This document shows positions 30,602 through 41,742 of a DNA stretch of 64,000 nt, piece by piece. The stretch comes from Gongronella butleri (taxonomy: Eukaryota > Mucoromycota > Mucoromycetes > Mucorales > Cunninghamellaceae). The notes below the pieces were generated by a model. The model saw only the letters and a program-made list of their open reading frames with translations, ran no database searches and was not told the DNA's origin. A program made the translations under genes and the position numbers. The DNA is taken from positions 62,001-126,000 of the forward strand of contig JAIWZP010000026.1 of NCBI GenBank assembly GCA_025201375.1. The letters run 5' to 3'. Numbering within the stretch: the first letter of the stretch is position 1; the number at the start of each line of letters is the position of its first letter.

Positions 30602-32306
30602 ATGGATTCTCCGGGGCGCGATTCGTTTGCACAGACGTCTGAGCTCAGCAACGATCGTCGACGTAGCAACCGTCAAGCTGGTCGCAGCATAGAAGTCGCC
30701 GTAGCCATCGACGTGCCTTACAGTCCGGACGCCGACTGCGCGCGAAACGACAGGAAGCGCCCAGGCAATAAAATGGTGTACACCTCCAACGACGTCACGG
30801 ACAACGACTGGGTGCGCAATGCCAACAGCCGCTCCGTGCACTCACACGTATACAAGCGCCGCACCGACCAAAAGATCAAAACGAGCGTCATGGCGCAGAA
30901 AATGCAAATGCAGCAGCAGGACGGCGTGGGCAGCAGCCGCGAACGCGCGCATGTGATCAAGGGCAAGGGCGCATTGAGCACGGGCAAGCGCCACACGATC
31001 CATCCGGACGCCGACAAGGGCCAAACAAGGGGAGCGACGCCGGCCAAGCGCAAGCGCCGCGCTTCCGCGGGCAAAGGGGCATCCGGCGATGAACAGGACG
31101 GTGGCACCACCGACGCCAAAGGCACCGACAAAGAACCAATCAAGATCAAAGACTCCGTCAGCCTGTCGTTGAAGAAGAAATCGAACAAAAAGACAGAAAA
31201 GGTGCCCGAGGAGCCGACGCGCCGATCGACACGCGTGCGACGCGAGACGGAAGTCAACTACAAGGAAAGCGACACCGACGATGAGGACGAAAAAAAACCA
31301 GTCTCGCCAATCAAAGAAAAACTCGTGTTGCCAACGCGTATCGTGCCGCGTGAACATATGGTCATGAAGAAATTGGACGACGTGCCCGCCTATTGCAAGG
31401 AAGCCGACGAACATGCCGATGAAGGTAAAAGTCCGTCGAATCGTGTGAAATTGCGTCCATTTAATCGTTTTTTTTTTTTTTTTTTTTTTGTAGCGGATTG
31501 CCCCTTTTGCCAGGCGACGCTTCCGCTGACCAAATCAAAAAAGGTGCGCAAGGCGCTTGCCGACATTCTGACCAAGGACAGGGAGTTTCTGGCCGCGCAG
31601 GAAGACATCCAAGGCTTCAGGATATCGCGACCCAGGCGCTTTGTTTCGCACGAGGACCGGTACGCGTTTTGCCAAATGCACGAGCTCGAATTTACGCACA
31701 AGCCCGAGGCAAAAGACAAGGGCTGGCCCGCGAGCATCAACTTCGACAAGTTGCCTGCACGCGTCCGCGCCCTGCAGTTCGAACTTGATGGTCTCATCGA
31801 CGGCACCACGCACAGCATCTACCGCGCAGAGGCCATGCGCGATTACGAGACCTTTGGCATCCACAAGGCACGCGGCACGCTCGGCGCCATGGCCCGCTTT
31901 GACAAGAGTATCGTAAGTCGGCTCTCCTTCTCGAAAAAAATAAGAAAAAAAAGAGAGAAACAGAGATCAGAGACAAATCGCGGCGCGCTTGTTGCTGACT
32001 TACCTCTGCGCACGTGCTTTTCTCTAGCCTGGGTACTATGGGATCAAGGGTGCCGCGGTGATCCAAGAGACACTGCGTGTCATGTACCAAGACAAGTTGC
32101 AAATGGACATCATCAAGCCACAATCCGCCTCTGAATTCATCCAGCAGGTCCTGGTGCCCGAGGCCGGTTTCCGCCTCATTCGCGATGATCTCCAAAAGAA
32201 GCGCAAGCGCCTGCCTGCCGACGAAATCGAGGCTGCCGCGAAAAAAACAATGCTTGAGAGCGTGTCTTATGGCGCCTTGCTGCACCCGTTCGAGGAAGAG
32301 GATTGA
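30602..32306 (+). CDS. RTC4: RTC4-domain nuclear protein
   Basis: Coding exons 30602-31424, 31494-31912, 32028-32306; 506 aa. The N-terminal ~270 residues are charged and probably disordered, with lysine/arginine clusters fit for nuclear targeting and an acidic patch (SDTDDEDEKK). The C-terminal ~230 residues match the RTC4 domain: CPFC knuckle, RRFVSHEDRYAFCQMHELEF, GWPASINFDKLPARV, PGYYGIKGAAVIQE, and VLVPEAGFRLIRDDL. In yeast Rtc4 was found through telomere-capping genetics; its biochemical role is unclear. Splice junctions at all three exons restore conserved motifs, which supports the model. Confidence 0.88.
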
Positions 32307-32610
32307 ATTCTTTGTTTCGCCATCCCCCCCCCAATGCCCTCTCAATATGATCTTTCGGCGGCGTCGATCGCCCCTCCTTTTATCGCCACATCTCACTCCT
32401 TGCATAGCCCATTTTTCTGCCTTTTTCCTTTCTCTATTCTCTTCATTAATTGTTGTTTTTCCGCGTGCCAACTTGAGACACGTCCACTTTGTATTCCCCC
32501 CTTTGCTGTCCGGTAATAAAAATCCAAAGGAGATTCTAATTCGACAACGAGTAGGTGTTTAATTCAGTTGTACAAAACAAAAGAGACGTAAATGAGGGTG
32601 AGAGGGCAAT
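32307..32610. other. Convergent 3' region, RTC4-domain gene / ATP synthase f
   Basis: 304 bp, T/C-rich, containing AATAAA near 32514. No gene seen. Confidence 0.5.
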
Positions 32611-33183
32611 CTAGTGGTGCTCGACGTTCTTGTGGTGCTCTGCAAAAAGAAAAAAAAGATCGTGATGAGCAAAAATTAGAGCAAAAATTAATCTTTCCAA
32701 TGGCTCGTGAGGGGCGGGGCAATGCGCTCATGATGGCGCGCATTCGTCCTAAATCGGACGTCAACAGATGCAATGGGGGCCGTCACTTACTCAAGTGGAA
32801 GTGGTAATCGATGGTGTAGCCAACGGTGAAGATACCGAAGATGAGGTGCAAGAAGGGGGTGATGCTGGCATTGTCACCATCGATGTACTTGGCCTTGTAG
32901 CGACCCCAGGGACCGCTGGGCTTGGCCTGGGCGACGGTGCCCTTGGGCAATTTCTAAAAGTAAACAAAAAAAAAAAATAGAGGGACGAAGGGTTGTCAAA
33001 AATCAAAATGTCGTGGGTGATGGTGGTCGTGTTTTCGTCCTTTTACCTTGTAAAAGTTGACAAGCTGGGTCATTTGGGCGTCCTGGGCGGCACCGCTGCC
33101 AACCTTGGTGGCGGCAGCAACGTTGGGGGAACCAAGGTCTTGGTGCTGTAGGCACGACGGAAAACGGTCGAGAAGGCGTTCAT
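32611..33183 (-). CDS. ATP17: Mitochondrial ATP synthase subunit f, with apparent 1-nt frameshift
   Basis: Exons (minus strand) 33047-33183, 32791-32953, 32611-32639. The protein is a small Fo subunit of the inner-membrane ATP synthase, about 109 aa, with mitochondrial presequence (MNAFSTVFRRAYST), LVNFYKKLPKG, GRYKAKYIDGDNAS, a transmembrane segment and the KHHKNVEHH tail. Exon 1 is 137 nt where 138 is needed. At 33125-33129 there is a run of five G's (five C's on the coding strand). One more would keep the family-like LVPPNV in frame, and as given the frame runs into a stop within exon 1. A base-calling error is the simplest reading, because everything else is conserved. Confidence 0.85.
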
Positions 33184-33423
33184 GATATAAGGGTGAAAGA
33201 AAAAAAACAAGGGAAAGAAGAAAAAAAAAAGAGAAAAATGCGAGGGCCCCGCCTGGTCTGTTGTTTACGGGGGGTCAGCCCGGACCCTGGGAGGCTTGAG
33301 CCCAAAAAAGGTCCGGCCCGGACTGCTCAGATTGCCTTTTTTGGCTTGAACTGACCAATTAAGTGCACCCCTCGCTCTTTTTTCCGCCCCCCTAGCTGTC
33401 TCTCTCTCTCTCTTTTTTTTTTA
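33184..33423. promoter_or_regulatory. Divergent promoter, ATP synthase f / COQ4
   Basis: 240 bp between two divergent genes for mitochondrial energy metabolism. It contains a G/C-rich block with a perfect palindrome GTCCGGCCCGGAC (33311-33323) and a related CCCGGACC half nearby at about 33279. These are candidate factor sites for coordinated control. The factor is unknown. Confidence 0.5.
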
Positions 33424-34395
33424 ATGCTTCGACACACTTTGACACGCCTTGCAAGGAGGACGCCGCTTTCAGCGAACTTGACACGCCGCTGCCTGGCAAC
33501 ACGCACGTCCACAAGCTCAGAAACACAACAACAGCCCTTGTATGAGCACCATATCCCCATTTCTTGCCTCGAACGCTCCATTCTGACTGTCGGGTCCGCG
33601 CTGGCAGCTGTCAACAACCCGCTACGAGGAGGTAAGAACCACAGGGCTCAAAAAGAACGCGTCTTGACGCGCTTTTGACGCGCTTTTTTACGCGTCTCTC
33701 ATCATTTATCGCATTTTCTCGAAATTCAGACATGGTGGCCACGCTCGGCGAGACCACGGGCGCGCTCTTTTTGGAGCGCATGCGCGACACTATGCTGCAA
33801 TCGACCACAGGGCGCCAGATCCTCAGAGAACGCCCAAGCATCACATCCGCCTCCATTAACCTCGATCGCTTGCGCACAGAGTGCGCCATCGGTACCTTTG
33901 GTCACGCTTACGTCCATTGGCTCGATGAGCAAGGCGTCACGCCCGATACCCGTGAACCCGTACGTCGCGTGCAACTAAGTGAAAAAGAAAAGAAAAGTTA
34001 AGAAAAACGACATATTTGGGCTCATGCAACCTTTTTTGAATTTTAAGGTGCGCTTTGTGGATGACGACGAGCTTGCATATGTGATGAAGCGGTACCGAGA
34101 GATCCACGACTTTTTCCATACACTGACGGGCCTGGGCGTCTCTGTCGAGGAAGAAATTGCATTAAAATGGTTCGAATGGGTGCAAACAGGGCTACCCATG
34201 ACCATGTTGTCATCGCTGTTTGGGCCGTGGCAGCTGACGTGGTCGCAACGCCACCGCTTGTACACGTCGTACGTGCCGTGGGCCCTGCAGAGCGGCGCAG
34301 CATGCAAGCCACTTATGAACGTCTACTTTGAACACCACTTCCATGAACCCCTCGATCAATTCCGTAAAAATCTCGGACTCATCACTCCTCCATGA
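33424..34395 (+). CDS. COQ4: COQ4, ubiquinone biosynthesis
   Basis: Coding exons 33424-33631, 33730-33959, 34048-34395; 261 aa. The N-terminus is arginine-rich with no acids (MLRHTLTRLARRTP), as expected for mitochondrial import. The family signature is clear: LTVGSALAAVNNPLRGDMVATLGETTG, LERMRDTMLQSTTGRQILRERP and the metal-binding HDxxH motif in REIHDFFHTLTGLG. The end keeps EPLDQFRKNLGL. COQ4 is a core part of the CoQ synthome on the matrix side of the inner membrane and has been linked to ring decarboxylation/hydroxylation. It shares a short promoter with ATP synthase subunit f. Confidence 0.95.
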
Positions 34396-34773
34396 ATAAA
34401 TACAATCTATCCCTGTGCCAATCCGGCGATCTTGATCATATCCACGGAAGGAGGCCGCATTGGAAAATCGCGTAAAAGGGGAAAATGGGCTCGATCTCGA
34501 CAGCCACTTGGCGCAGGCGCCCATGAGAAGGCTCAGCTCAAAATGAAACTTTGGGAAAGCCTTCACCTGGAATTACTATATCGCGTACCTCTGCGCCGAG
34601 CAGTGACGCGTGTGAAATACACCATGACGACACAATTTTAGCAAAACATTAGTTTCTTTTTCATACGCCTTATGAACATCGGAGTTTAAAAGTATCGATG
34701 GGTTTTTGGCCAGCACGGGGCCATTTTGGGCTCCTCACCGTGCGCGAATTGTGCTCCAAAAGCTCACTTTCGT

Positions 34774-34809
<36 letters not shown>

Positions 34810-35840
34810 GTGGGCGTGACACTGGCTTGTCCTTGCAAAAAAAAGACAGACGCTCGGTTCTCAATGGGTCCTTGTTGCCTGTTTTCAATGGGCCGCTGGC
34901 CCATTTCAGCCACACACTCTTGGTTCAGCCCTCCCTTTTTTTTATATGCACAAAATAAAAAATGGCGGCTGACTGCTCAGGGGGCGGCGATCGTCGCTTC
35001 TCACATGCGTGCTCACCCGCCACCCGTGGTGTGCGTGTGCGTGTGCGCCAGGGGCAAGACTGATGTGTGGATGGGCCAATTCCGCAGGCCGCACAGTGAC
35101 TCTCATCACGTCATCCTGCTGATCACGCCTCGTTTTCGCTCTTTTTTTGATTCTCGCAACGTGACTGATGATAATCCATGAACGCACGACGCAACTCTGA
35201 ATGCGGCTCTCCTTGAAAGTGCCAAGGGCTGATTGATCACGCAAGATAACCGTCCATGCCACGTCAAGTTGTTGCTTTGTTGTTGTTTTTTTGGGTGGGC
35301 TCGTGGACTCTCCCTATTCTATTTTTACGCCTCTTGTTCCTGAAGTGTGCCGTGCAGGCAACGACCCGTAAAACGCGCAATTGGTACCGGGAGGACCAAT
35401 GGAACGGTGGTGCAAGTCTGAAAAAAAAAGAGTTTAGGGTGAAATGATCGATTTCCTTACTTTTTGATCCGTCCAGGACGGGGCAACCGAAATTCTCCAT
35501 GATGGGCAAACTCTAAAGGGATGGAATGGTGGATGACCTTCATGCGTCAAGAGCCAATTCTGTCTGGTGATCCGAGTTTTGAGGGTTCGCAGCCCTTTTT
35601 TTTTTCTCCTCGGAAGGCCGATCGTCCCTCCTCATTTGCTTTGCATCGAGTGCCATGGAACGCGCTTAGGGCGGCGTGGAAAGTAAAAAAAAAAAAAAGA
35701 CCGCACGTCGCAAAAATGCGTCAAACGGAGGTGGTGGGGGGAATAAAAAAAAAAGGTTGGCAATCGCCATGGCTTGCTTTTGTTCGTGTATATTTTATAC
35801 ATGCGCTTATGCAAAAAACCTTAATGTATGCCTCCTGCAC
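34396..35840. other. Gene-free stretch between COQ4 and glutamine synthetase
   Basis: The COQ4 3' UTR (AATAAA at 34395-34400) is followed by low-complexity DNA with a 39-nt poly-T run (34770-34808) and GTGTGCGTGTGCG near 35030. No supported gene. Confidence 0.5.
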
Positions 35841-35848
35841 CCCCGTCT

Positions 35849-35936
35849 GATAACGATGATAAGAGAATGTGAATTGCCAATTGGGGCAATATTCGCTGAT
35901 AAGTGAGCTCTTTTTTTTTTTCCTCGCGCTCTTATC
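35849..35936. promoter_or_regulatory. Cluster of four GATA-factor sites upstream of glutamine synthetase
   Basis: GATAAC at 35849-35854, GATAAG at 35858-35863, GATAAG at 35898-35903, and CTTATC (GATAAG on the minus strand) at 35931-35936. They lie 217-304 bp before the ATG. Fungal GATA factors (AreA/Nit2/Gln3 type) control nitrogen genes through such clustered sites, and glutamine synthetase is a known target. The link here is by motif and gene identity only. Confidence 0.7.
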
Positions 35937-35983
35937 AGCCAAAAAAAGGCATTGGCAACAAACAGATGAGCGCCTCCCCTCCC

Positions 35984-36005
35984 TGTGTGTGTGTGTGTGT
36001 GTGTG
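35984..36005. repeat. (TG)11 microsatellite
   Basis: Eleven TG dinucleotides between the GATA cluster and the TATA box of the glutamine synthetase gene. Confidence 0.95.
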
Positions 36006-36024
36006 GACAGGAGGGCTCATCCCG

Positions 36025-36030
36025 TATAAA
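36025..36030 (+). promoter_or_regulatory. TATA box of glutamine synthetase gene
   Basis: TATAAA 123 bp before the ATG at 36153, followed by a pyrimidine-rich leader. It is the clearest core promoter in the window. Confidence 0.65.
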
Positions 36031-36152
36031 TGCCTGTTTTTTCCTCGATCATTTTCCATCGCTCTCCCCTTTTTTTTTTCTTCTATTTTTTTTTATAAAA
36101 AAAAGCGCCTTTTCCCCCCTTCCTTTTTGCTTCTTTTGCATCTTTATTAATC

Positions 36153-37306
36153 ATGGCTGTCGTGTCCAATTCCTCCATTCTGTCCAAGTATCTTGATCTG
36201 GCTCAAGGTGACAAGGTGCAAGTCGAATATGTGTGGATTGATGCCGTTGGGTGCTTGCGCAGCAAGACCAAGACGGTGACCAAGGTCCCCGAGAAGGCGA
36301 GCGACCTTCCCGAGTGGAATTTTGATGGGTCGTCGACTGGTCAAGCCGAAGGTCACGATTCAGATGTGTTGATGCAGCCCGTGGCGCTGTACAGCGATCC
36401 TTTCCGCGGCGGCAATAACAAGTTTGCGATTTGTGAGCTGTTTAACCACGACGGCACGCCACACAAGACCAACCACCGCCACGCGTGTGCCAAGGTGATG
36501 GCCGCCTTTGCCGACCAGAGACCTTGGTTCGGCATTGAGCAAGAATACATGTTGTTTGATCCCGAAACCAACAAGCCTTATGGCTGGCCCATGCACGGTT
36601 TCCCCGAGCCCCAAGGCAAGTACTATTGTGGCGTCGGCGCCGGCAAGATCTTTGGCCGCGACATTGTTGAGGCTCACTATCGCGCGTGCTTATATGCGGG
36701 CGTCAACATCTCGGGCGTCAATGCCGAGGTCGCCCCCGGCCAATTCGAATTCCAGGTTGGCCCCTGCGAGGGCATCACCATGGGCGACGATCTCTGGGCC
36801 GCGCGCTACCTGCTCGAGCGCGTGTCCGAGGACTTTGGCATCTCCGTCTCCATCCACCCCAAACCTATCAAGGGCGACTGGAACGGCGCTGGCTGCCACA
36901 CAAATGTCTCGACCGTCGCCATGCGCGAAGAAGGCGGCCTCGCCGAAATCCAAAAGGCTATTGAAAAGCTCTCGCTCCGCCACAATGAACACATCGCCGT
37001 CTATGGCGAGGACAATGATCAACGACTCACAGGTAAAAAAAAAAAAAAGCCCTACCCCCAATAGAAAAAGAGCAAACTTGGACGCGTTGAATGACCTTTT
37101 TTTTTTTTTCCCTTCATCCCTCAGGTGCGCACGAGACGGGCCACATTTCCCAGTTCAGCAGCGGTGTCGCTAACCGCGGCGCGTCTATCCGCATTCCCCG
37201 CCACGTCGGCAAGGAAGGCAAGGGCTACTTTGAAGATCGTCGCCCCGCCTCCAACATTGACCCATACCAAGTCACCGGCATCATCATGGAGAGCATCAAC
37301 CTCTAA
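36153..37306 (+). CDS. GLN1: Glutamine synthetase (GSII type)
   Basis: Coding exons 36153-37032 and 37125-37306; 353 aa, a usual eukaryotic length. It condenses glutamate and ammonia into glutamine using ATP, in the cytosol. Diagnostic motifs are [39 protein letters not shown], the [18 protein letters not shown]/metal region, [15 protein letters not shown], and after the intron [26 protein letters not shown]. The phase-1 intron splits the codon just before AHETG. The upstream region has four GATA sites and a TATA box, consistent with nitrogen-regulated expression. Confidence 0.97.
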
Positions 37307-38329
37307 AGGGAAGCTCTCCATAGGCCATCTCTTTTGGCCACCCTCATCCCCCTATGATACATTCCTAAATTTTCCTCCTTTTCCATCCAAAATCTGCCCC
37401 CCTCCCCCTTCCCCATACTTTTGTGAATAAAACAGTACATAATTACATCCTAATTGCAGCGGACATGTTTTGAAAATGGACATTCAAGCGAAAAAAAGAA
37501 AAAGAAAAAGGAGGCCATGCTTCCTCGGATCAATTTTCCAAATTGATGATTGTTTCAAGACGTGCTTCGCTCCCCTTGTTTTATTTCAGTCTGCAGCCGA
37601 TGTTTTACGCCGAGCCTACCACTCCAAACCTGGGCCCTCACATCAATGTCGTCACCTTGCGCCGTGACACAAGTGACAAGAAACCAAGGCTTTTTCTTGT
37701 TATTTTTTTGTGCCACGACCCACGAGACCCGACTTTTTCGTGCCTTATCGCTCCCGAGACAATCATGCTCATGTCCCACAGCGCAAAAATACACCGTCTT
37801 ACCTAATGTTCGCCCGTCAAAAAACCAAGGAAGTGAGCAAACGACGCGCGGTTTAGTTATCTCCATTTGTAACGACACATATGGCATATCAGAGGGGTCG
37901 TGCGAGTAACAAGGAGCTTGGCAGGAAGCAACAGCGTGGATGAAAGTGTAACTGGCTCAAAGGAGGGCAGAAGTCGGCGGATTCCTCGTGCTGGTGCTTT
38001 TTGCGACTGGCTAAACCTGCACCTTGGCTCCTGCAGCGTGAAACCAAGCTTCCACACTTTTGGGCCATGCTCTAAAGAGATGCGAGAAAGCAATTGATCC
38101 GAATTTGACAGTGTTCGCAACGAAACAGCGCCAGCAAAACGCGATATGCAACGGATTTTAGAAATTTCGTCCTCCGATCGACGCACGCGTGCTGGGAAAC
38201 TTGTTGCAGTCACTCTAAATCAACTGATTCCAGCATGCTGTGCCGTAACAGCGGATCATGGATCAGCTGCTTTGTTGAAAAAATTGCAATGGATGCTTTT
38301 TGTTGCATTTTTGTTGCTTGTCGATGAAA
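37307..38329. other. Gene-free stretch downstream of glutamine synthetase
   Basis: The 3' UTR with AATAAAA near 37424 is followed by sequence without coding signal. No repeat with other parts of the window was recognised here. Confidence 0.45.
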
Positions 38330-38740
38330 AGGGCTAGCCTTTTAAGAAACCCGCTCCATTGAACAACAGACACCCACACATGGCTCGTTCAAATGAGCCC
38401 GCATTTGTGGCCCTGCAGCCACTGGATGGCTCGCAATGGTGATTTTCATATAGTCGCTACGATGGTCCATGTTGGGCCAGTTTGGACGCGTGATAAATCG
38501 CGCCTCATACGTGCTATCGGCTCGCTACGTGCATCAATGGATGCGTCTTGAGCAAAACTTGCTAATGGACGCGCCAGTGCCGTTCTAGAGCGCGTTTCTA
38601 CCAAGCTATTTCGCGCGCGAAAGTAAAATCGAAAAAACATTGATTGACGTGTCAACGAGCCTTTAAAGTGCCCCTCTTTTCTGCCATTTCTGTGATTTCT
38701 CCACGAGGGCTCACTTTTTTGTAAAATGTTCCAGTGTAAT
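38330..38740 (+). repeat. Dispersed repeat R1, divergent copy 4
   Basis: Patches match R1: CCACTGGATGGC(T/A)CGCAAT near 38420, GGACGCGTGATAAA..CGCG near 38485, and a T-rich GCCATTTCTGTGATTTCTCC segment near 38680. The order is the same as in copies 1 and 2 but identity is low and parts are missing. Confidence 0.5.
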
Positions 38741-39109
38741 TCAAAAGACCCAAGTGTTTGCAATTTTCGATCTGGGGATTTGGTAACCTTGCCAGTCTTT
38801 TGCAAGTCGAGCATGCACCCAATTTACTGTCAATGTCTTTACTTTTGCTAGTCGCGCTGCTGCGTGCAGAAAAAAAAATATATTTAAAAATTGACTGCCA
38901 TTGGAGCCTGTAAAAAGGACGTGTTGCACTCGCCAACCCATTTACAGTCTCTCATTCTGTCTCTCTCCCATTTTTTTTTTTTGGCCGAAGAATGTATCCT
39001 TTTTATGAATACCATTTGAATGCCGTTCGATCTATTGTCTGATTTCCGTGCTGCACAAGTCCCATTTGCCGTTGTCCTCTGGTTTTAATTTGTTGTTTTT
39101 TCTTCAAAA

Positions 39110-40308
39110 ATGCGTGTATCGACGTGGTATATCTTGCTTTTAGTGGCGCTAGCCATCCTTCAATGCCATGCCGCAGTCGGGGTGGACAGAAAGGCTAAAA
39201 GCAAGACAAGCTTGAAACGCAAGGGAAAAAAGCAGGTCAATGAAGGTCATGACCATGTCATAGGGGACAATGATGACACTGATGACAATGATGATAATGA
39301 CAGCAGCGACGACGGTGAAGAGTACGACTCGTGCGACGAAAGGGCAGATGTAAACCATGCGCGCCCGCAAATTGATTCTTTTTAACTTGCATACTGCTAA
39401 TTGTTTTCATTTTATGTCCCTCACCCTAGGCCATGGCGAGCTTGCTTCTCAATATGCTGAGCGACGAATTGGACGACTTGTTGGATGAAAAGGATCAAAA
39501 CAACCAGACTGCGAACCAGATCAAGACGCTTGAACAACTCTTCAATGATCAAATCACGGCCATGAGCACGACACAGCGCAACAAGCGCAAGGCGCTCCTT
39601 GAAGGATTGCAGTCAAAGATTGCAAAGGTCCGCGCGGCCGTGTACACCGAGACAACATCCAGCACCACGTCAAGCACCGTGATCCAATCCACCGCCGTGA
39701 CAAGCACGGACATCGAGTCATCCAGCACGACCTCCTGGGCTTCCACCACGACATCAACGTAAGGGGGCAGCAAAAAAAAAGTCCCATTAAGAGGGAAAAA
39801 AAAAGAGAATGAAAAAGAAAGAAAAAAAAAACATGCACAATGCCGCACAAATTGGCGCTGGAAACGGACAAGGAAATCACACGCATTTTTCTTTTTCGTT
39901 TTTTATCATAGTACCTTGACCACGACGAGAGATCTTGTCACCGATACACAAATGTCGACGGTTTACGCGCCGACAGAGACTTTTGAAAGGGCAGGATGCT
40001 TTGTCTATGACAATTCCGCACCCAACTTGTATGCTTCCATGCTGACCCAAAACAGCAACGATGTCCTCACGCTCTATCAATGCCGCGAAATGTGCATTGC
40101 TGCCGGCCTAAAGGACAAAACAGACACTTATTCCGTCGGCATCAGTAGCAACATTTCCCTGAACACGCATCAAACGCCACAAACAGTGGATCAATGCAGT
40201 TGCTATACCAGTCCCCCCACGACAACCGCCACCAGCTGCACTGATAGCGCAAGAGGACTGCCAGGGCCACCTCAATCGGTGTTTGTATGGAGCTATAGAC
40301 CTCTTTGA
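39110..40308 (+). CDS. Secreted or cell-wall protein with acidic region, Ser/Thr stretch and WSC-like domain
   Basis: Coding exons 39110-39349, 39430-39758, 39912-40308; 321 aa. The N-terminus is a signal peptide (STWYILLLVALAILQCHA). Then come a lysine-rich part, an Asp-rich run (DNDDTDDNDDNDSSDDGEEYD), a predicted helical segment, a Ser/Thr-rich region suited to O-glycosylation (about residues 155-200), and a cysteine domain starting AGCFVYDNSAPNLYASML with YQCREMC and QCSCY. The pattern (GC-x-Y ... C-x3-C ... C-x-C) resembles WSC domains, which bind carbohydrates. No C-terminal anchor is seen. A role in the cell wall is likely but the exact function is unknown. Confidence 0.7.
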
Positions 40309-40860
40309 TAATGTAAAATGAACAACAAATAAAAAAGATTCATTTTCTCTTCATAAAAACACATTGTACAATACTGTATAGGCTTGTGCGGAGACTTGTT
40401 GCGATGCTGGAGTTTGTGCGCGTGCGCGTGATCCGCTTCTCGTTGGCTACAATGGGCTGGATTGGCCTATTTTTGGTCAACAGTGGGTGGTTGTCATGGT
40501 CGAAATCATGCAAAGATGCCATCCTGACGGCACCACGTTATGCCAGGCCCCCAATTTCATTTAGATCTACCGTATTTTACATGCGAAAACTTGGCCACAA
40601 GGGCTTGCAAGTAGCAAATTTGGAAAAAAAGCATGTTTTTGTAAAATACACGCGGGCGAGGCCCCCCCAAAAAAGTTGATGATATGATCGACTACGAGAG
40701 ACAACTAAATGCGATTAAAAAGGTTCAAACGACGAGACGCAACAAAAGGACAAAAGAGGTCAAAGTAATCCTATTTTCAATTTTTACGCGCAAAATGTCG
40801 CACCATTGTCGCATGGACACAAGATCTTTTTTTTTTTATTTATCTGGAAAGAATATTGAT
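40309..40860. other. Intergenic, convergent 3' ends
   Basis: 552 bp between the secreted protein and NmrA-like genes. AATAAA lies at 40327-40332. No gene seen. Confidence 0.5.
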
Positions 40861-41742
40861 TTAATCGGCAAAATGCTGCTTGTTCTTGTTGATCCATTGT
40901 TCCATTGTCTCGTTGGGTCTGCCGAGCAGGATGGGGACCACGTTAGTGGGCGGTTCGTTGAGAGCAAGTGCGCAAATGTCAAATGCGAGGGGTGCTGGGT
41001 GGCCGCGCGACGTGAGCAAGTCGAATTGGTCCTTTGGATTGGTGGCCTGGTACGTGATTGTTTTGCCAAGCGCGCGAGAGAAGAGTTTGGCGCGTTCGTT
41101 GCCCGAGATGGAGTCGCCAATGAGCTGGTAGGCGAAATTGGCATGATTGGCGACGGGGTCGGTGAGGATGGTGGTGATGACGTCGGCAATGTCATTGGGG
41201 CTGATCCATTCGTTGGGTGCGTCGCCCGCATAGTGGTCGATGATGGCGTTCTTGGACTTGATGGCCGGCGCGTCCAGAAACAGCTGGTTGGACATGAACC
41301 GCGACGGCCTCACCGCGACAAAATGCGCCTTTTTTTCCAATGCGACCGCGTACATTTTCTCCTCGGCGAGCCTGTGCGCCTCGCCAATGACAGACGTGCG
41401 CCATGGCATCGTCACCAGCCTCGACGACATGTCGACAATCTGTTGCACACCAGAGTCATAAGCCGCACGCGCCAATTGCTCCTTGATGTCCGCCAACGCA
41501 AGCAATTCTGTCGACAGAATAAACACGCGTGTGTGCCCACGCACCGCAGCGGAAAACGCATCCACGTCCTTCAAATCGCCATGCACATGCGTCAAAAGCG
41601 CGTGCTCGCCAAACATATCGCGCGATTTTTCCAAATTGCGCACATAGACAGTGGTCGGCACGTCCTTGGCAAGACACCCACGCACTACCATCTGTCCAAT
41701 ACGCCCCGTCGCGCCCGTAATCAAGACCTTTTCTTCAGCCAT
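40861..41742 (-). CDS. NmrA-like NAD(P)-binding protein
   Basis: Single exon, 293 aa from the ATG at 41742. The start MAEEKVLITGATGRIGQMVVRG holds the GxxGxxG dinucleotide-binding loop of an extended/atypical short-chain dehydrogenase. Later segments (HVHGDLKDVDAF, ARAAYDSGVQQIVDMSS, HFVAVRPSRFMSNQLF, EWISPNDIADVITTIL) follow the NmrA/HSCARG-type pattern. No YxxxK catalytic pair is obvious, as is common in NmrA-like members, so it may be a redox sensor or regulator or a quinone reductase. An upstream in-frame extension was rejected since it gives no family sequence. Confidence 0.85.
   Translation of the reverse strand: MAEEKVLITGATGRIGQMVVRGCLAKDVPTTVYVRNLEKSRDMFGEHALLTHVHGDLKDVDAFSAAVRGHTRVFILSTELLALADIKEQLARAAYDSGVQQIVDMSSRLVTMPWRTSVIGEAHRLAEEKMYAVALEKKAHFVAVRPSRFMSNQLFLDAPAIKSKNAIIDHYAGDAPNEWISPNDIADVITTILTDPVANHANFAYQLIGDSISGNERAKLFSRALGKTITYQATNPKDQFDLLTSRGHPAPLAFDICALALNEPPTNVVPILLGRPNETMEQWINKNKQHFAD

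Noticed and set aside
33800..34400. tRNA-like B-box words (GGTTCGAA) such as near 34170
   Set aside because: Lies within COQ4 coding sequence and no matching A-box or cloverleaf was found. No tRNA or rRNA gene could be supported anywhere in the window.
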